Origin: CAZGTQ01 sp964528575
GTDB lineage: Bacteria > Planctomycetota > UBA1135 > GCA-002686595
Length of the DNA: 51,730 nt
Assembly (NCBI GenBank): GCA_964528575.1
Contig: CAZGTQ010000048.1
Span: 1 to 51,730, forward strand
Direction: 5' to 3'
The translations under genes were made by a program, and so were the position numbers. Position 1 is the first letter of the stretch, and each line of letters opens with the position of its first letter. A model generated the notes under the pieces. The model ran no database searches and had not been told where the DNA came from. It was given only the letters and a program-made list of their open reading frames with translations. Below, piece after piece: positions 49,666 to 51,730 of the stretch.

Positions 49666-51020
49666 GGCGTGCCCAGGATTCGTCGGTAGATCGCTTCGAG
49701 CTCGCGCGCCGCGTCGACCGCGGTGCGCGAGCGGGTGGGCAGCGCCGCCCGCTGGCGCTCGAGCAGCTCCGGATCGGCCTGCGCCTCGCGGAACGCCGCC
49801 GTCCACGCGGCCGGCTCTTCCGCGGGGAGCACGCGCCCCGCACCGCCGACGCGCTCGCCGAGCGCGCCGCGGTCCGCGACCCACACGGGCAACCCGAGCG
49901 CCAGCGCCTCGTCGACGACCAGCCCGTAGCTCTCGTACGCGCGCGAAGGGAACGCGGCCACGTCGGCACCCGCGGCGAGCGCGACGAGCCGCGCGAGATC
50001 GTAGGGACCCTCGATCGCGATCGGAAGCCCGCCCGCCTCGGCCACGATCCGCGCGTCGAAGCCCGCCTCGACCTCGGACCCGGCGAGCACGAGCCGCACG
50101 CTTCCCGCCGGCAGCGCCGCGAGCGCGCGCACGAGGTCGAGCGTGCCCTTGACCTCCGAGCGGTGGCCGAAGTGCAGCACGACGAGCTCGTGCCCGCCGC
50201 CCCCGCTCTCGGCCCCGCGCGGGCCCGCCCGCCCCCCTCCCACCCGGGAGACCCCCTCGCGCGCGGATCGTTGCGCTCCGGCCTCGATCTTTCGGGCCCG
50301 CTCGTCGCGCCCCTCCAGCGCCCGCGCCGCGCGCGCCTGCGCGAGGAGCGCCAGTTCCCCGTCGCCGGCGCACAGGCCGTGCGGGACGAGCTCGAAGCGC
50401 TCCGCGCCGAAACCGCAGAGCTCGGCGAGCCGCTCCGCCTGCGCGCGGCTGGGGACGACGAGCGCGGCGGCGGCGGCGAGCTCCGCGTCGAACGCCGCGG
50501 CGCGCGCGACGAGGCCCAGGGCGAGGTCGGCGCGCGACACGCCCGGCGCGTCGGGCGCGAGGCACGTCGCGCACGGCTCGACGTCGCCTCGCGGCGGGCA
50601 CTCGACGCCCGCCGGCGAGCGGCGGAAGAAGCGCACGCACGTCGCGAAGAGGTCGTGCAGGCTCACGACGACCGGCGCGTCGGCCGCGAGGACGCGCACG
50701 AGGCGGCCGGAGAGCGTCGACCAGTGGTGCACGTGGACGAGGTCGGCGCCCGCGCTCTCGCGGCGGACGAGCGCGTCGATGCGCGGGCGCTCGAGCGCGA
50801 GGTCGAACGGCTCCTGGGCGCGGCGCGGGATCAGCGCGAGCGCGACGCCGTCGACCTCCGCGCGCTCGACGTCGTGGCCGGCGTGCGGCGCGTCGGTGCC
50901 CGCGACGACGCGCACGGCGTGGCCGCGCGCTGCGAGCGCGCGCGCCTGCGCGCGCACGACGAGCTCGGTGCCGCCCTCGAAGTGCGGCGCGAAGTGCGGG
51001 GCGACGAGGACGAGCTTCAC
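49662..51020 (-). CDS. GT4-family glycosyltransferase
   Basis: 452 residues. N-terminal KLVLVAPHFAPHFEGGTE and HVHHWSTLSGRL, C-terminal FGHRSEVKGTLDLV and FPSRAYESYGLVVDEAL mark a GT4 enzyme. Cysteines in FATCVRFF, VECPPRG and CATCL may hold a small structural metal site. Between the two domains (about residues 250-285) lies a Gly/Arg/Ala-rich insertion encoded by very GC-rich sequence. The start GTG 51020 overlaps the PIG-L gene by 4 bp. Confidence 0.87.
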   Translation of the reverse strand: MKLVLVAPHFAPHFEGGTELVVRAQARALAARGHAVRVVAGTDAPHAGHDVERAEVDGVALALIPRRAQEPFDLALERPRIDALVRRESAGADLVHVHHWSTLSGRLVRVLAADAPVVVSLHDLFATCVRFFRRSPAGVECPPRGDVEPCATCLAPDAPGVSRADLALGLVARAAAFDAELAAAAALVVPSRAQAERLAELCGFGAERFELVPHGLCAGDGELALLAQARAARALEGRDERARKIEAGAQRSAREGVSRVGGGRAGPRGAESGGGGHELVVLHFGHRSEVKGTLDLVRALAALPAGSVRLVLAGSEVEAGFDARIVAEAGGLPIAIEGPYDLARLVALAAGADVAAFPSRAYESYGLVVDEALALGLPVWVADRGALGERVGGAGRVLPAEEPAAWTAAFREAQADPELLERQRAALPTRSRTAVDAARELEAIYRRILGTP

Positions 51021-51730
51021 GCCGCCGCGTCCGGGGGCAGGTCGGCCCACAGCCGGTCGTCGCCCGCGGCGCGGCCGAGCGGGCGGAACGCCTCGCCGTA
51101 GCGCGCCGCGGCCGGCAGATAGAGGCTGCGCTGCGCCTGCATGCCCAGCGCCTTGTGCATGTGGTCGGTGTACTCGAGCTGCGAGCGGTGCTCGCGCAGC
51201 GCGCTCTCCTTGTGCTCGACGACCGCCGTCACGTCGACGATCAAGGTCGGCACGAGCGGCGTCCACACCTCGTAGCCCCACGCGTCGCCGCCGAAGCGCG
51301 CGAGCTCGAGGCCCGCGCGCACCACGCGCGCGAGCACGTGGTGGTCGACGTGGTGCTCGCCGACCCACGGCGCGTAGACCGTGTCGGGCGCGTAGCTCAC
51401 GACGAGCTCGGCGACGCGCGCGGCGCCGGCGCGGAACTCGTCCGGGCCCGGCTCGTGCCCCTCGGGATAGTCCCAGAACGCGTAGTCCGACAGCCCCAGG
51501 TGCGCGCCGCCGGCGAGCGCCTCGCGCCGGCGCGTCGCGACGAGCGCGGCGCGCGTCGCAGGATCGGCCGGCCGGCCGCCCGTCGTGCCGGCCGCGCCGT
51601 CGTACGCGACGATCATCTTGACGGCATCGCCCTGCAACCGGTGCAGGCGCAACGTGAGCCCGGCGCCGAGCACGTCGTCGTCCGGGTGCGGAGCGAATGC
51701 GACCACCGGTCCCGGCTCGGGCCGCGTGAG
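51017..51730 (-). CDS. PIG-L-family deacetylase (partial, 5' end outside window)
   Basis: 237 residues visible; the frame stays open to the right edge. VVAFAPHPDDDVLGAGL carries the first zinc motif (PHPDDD, usual PHPDDE) and GEHHVDHHVLARV the second. FWDYPEGHEPG and an MHKALGMQAQRSLYLP segment near the end fit LmbE-like N-acetylglucosaminyl deacetylases. A GTG at 51706 could start translation just before the motif, but LTRPEPGP upstream is also open, so the true start is unknown. First visible gene of the sugar operon. Confidence 0.85.
   Translation of the reverse strand, partial: LTRPEPGPVVAFAPHPDDDVLGAGLTLRLHRLQGDAVKMIVAYDGAAGTTGGRPADPATRAALVATRRREALAGGAHLGLSDYAFWDYPEGHEPGPDEFRAGAARVAELVVSYAPDTVYAPWVGEHHVDHHVLARVVRAGLELARFGGDAWGYEVWTPLVPTLIVDVTAVVEHKESALREHRSQLEYTDHMHKALGMQAQRSLYLPAAARYGEAFRPLGRAAGDDRLWADLPPDAAA

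Noticed and set aside
1..51730. tRNA, rRNA, insertion sequence or prophage genes
   Set aside because: None was recognised on either strand; no transposase or integrase motifs and no cloverleaf-like sequence were seen.

Overview
The window is very GC-rich and densely coded, with short intergenic gaps and many 4-bp ATGA/GTGA overlaps. It looks like a Planctomycetota chromosome. The reasons are secreted FG-GAP and dockerin-like proteins with DVDGDxDVD loops, an ole hydrocarbon locus, a mur/fts cluster with no ftsQ, ftsA or ftsZ, and meso-diaminopimelate-type MurE. Assignment to phylum is inference. No rRNA, tRNA, CRISPR array, transposase or phage gene was seen.

Left part (1-18246, mostly + strand). 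A partial secreted-protein C-terminus and dinB precede oleA (1517-2554). A secreted di-haem cytochrome with a dockerin-like tail and a seven-repeat FG-GAP protein follow. Next comes a compact operon: GbsR/MarR-type regulator, FabF-like ketosynthase, acyl carrier protein, two CrtI-like FAD oxidoreductases, FabZ-type dehydratase, FabI-like reductase, 4'-phosphopantetheinyl transferase, then oleB, oleC and oleD. It therefore carries its own carrier protein, its activating transferase and a partial chain-building set joined to the head-to-head condensation pathway (OleA Claisen condensation, OleD reduction, OleC beta-lactone formation, OleB decarboxylation). The likely output is a long-chain, probably polyunsaturated hydrocarbon made from a specialised acyl chain. 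This is the most interesting system in the window. sodC and a HAD-like gene close the block.

Middle part (18188-28222). A divergent module holds an outer-membrane beta-barrel protein, a SAM methyltransferase and a polysaccharide-polymerase-like membrane protein on the minus strand. On the plus strand are an MscS-type channel and two small exported or anchored proteins with leaderless-looking promoters. A serine beta-lactamase-like hydrolase and a TGS-less thrS with a structured leader follow on the minus strand.

Right part (28223-51730, minus strand). A dcw-type cluster reads, in transcription order, mraZ, rsmH, ftsL-like, ftsI, murE, murF, mraY, ftsW, a LysM protein, a 69-residue protein, murG, murC, murB, and then thrS. 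murD, ddl, ftsQ, ftsA and ftsZ are not in the cluster. Upstream of mraZ lies a 510-bp region with GTGGC repeats at 10-bp spacing, candidate MraZ operators. Beyond it are a double-CxxC protein, a secreted carboxypeptidase-regulatory-like protein and a translationally coupled sugar operon. That operon has two GT4 glycosyltransferases, one GT2, a PIG-L/GT2 fusion and a second PIG-L deacetylase cut by the window edge.
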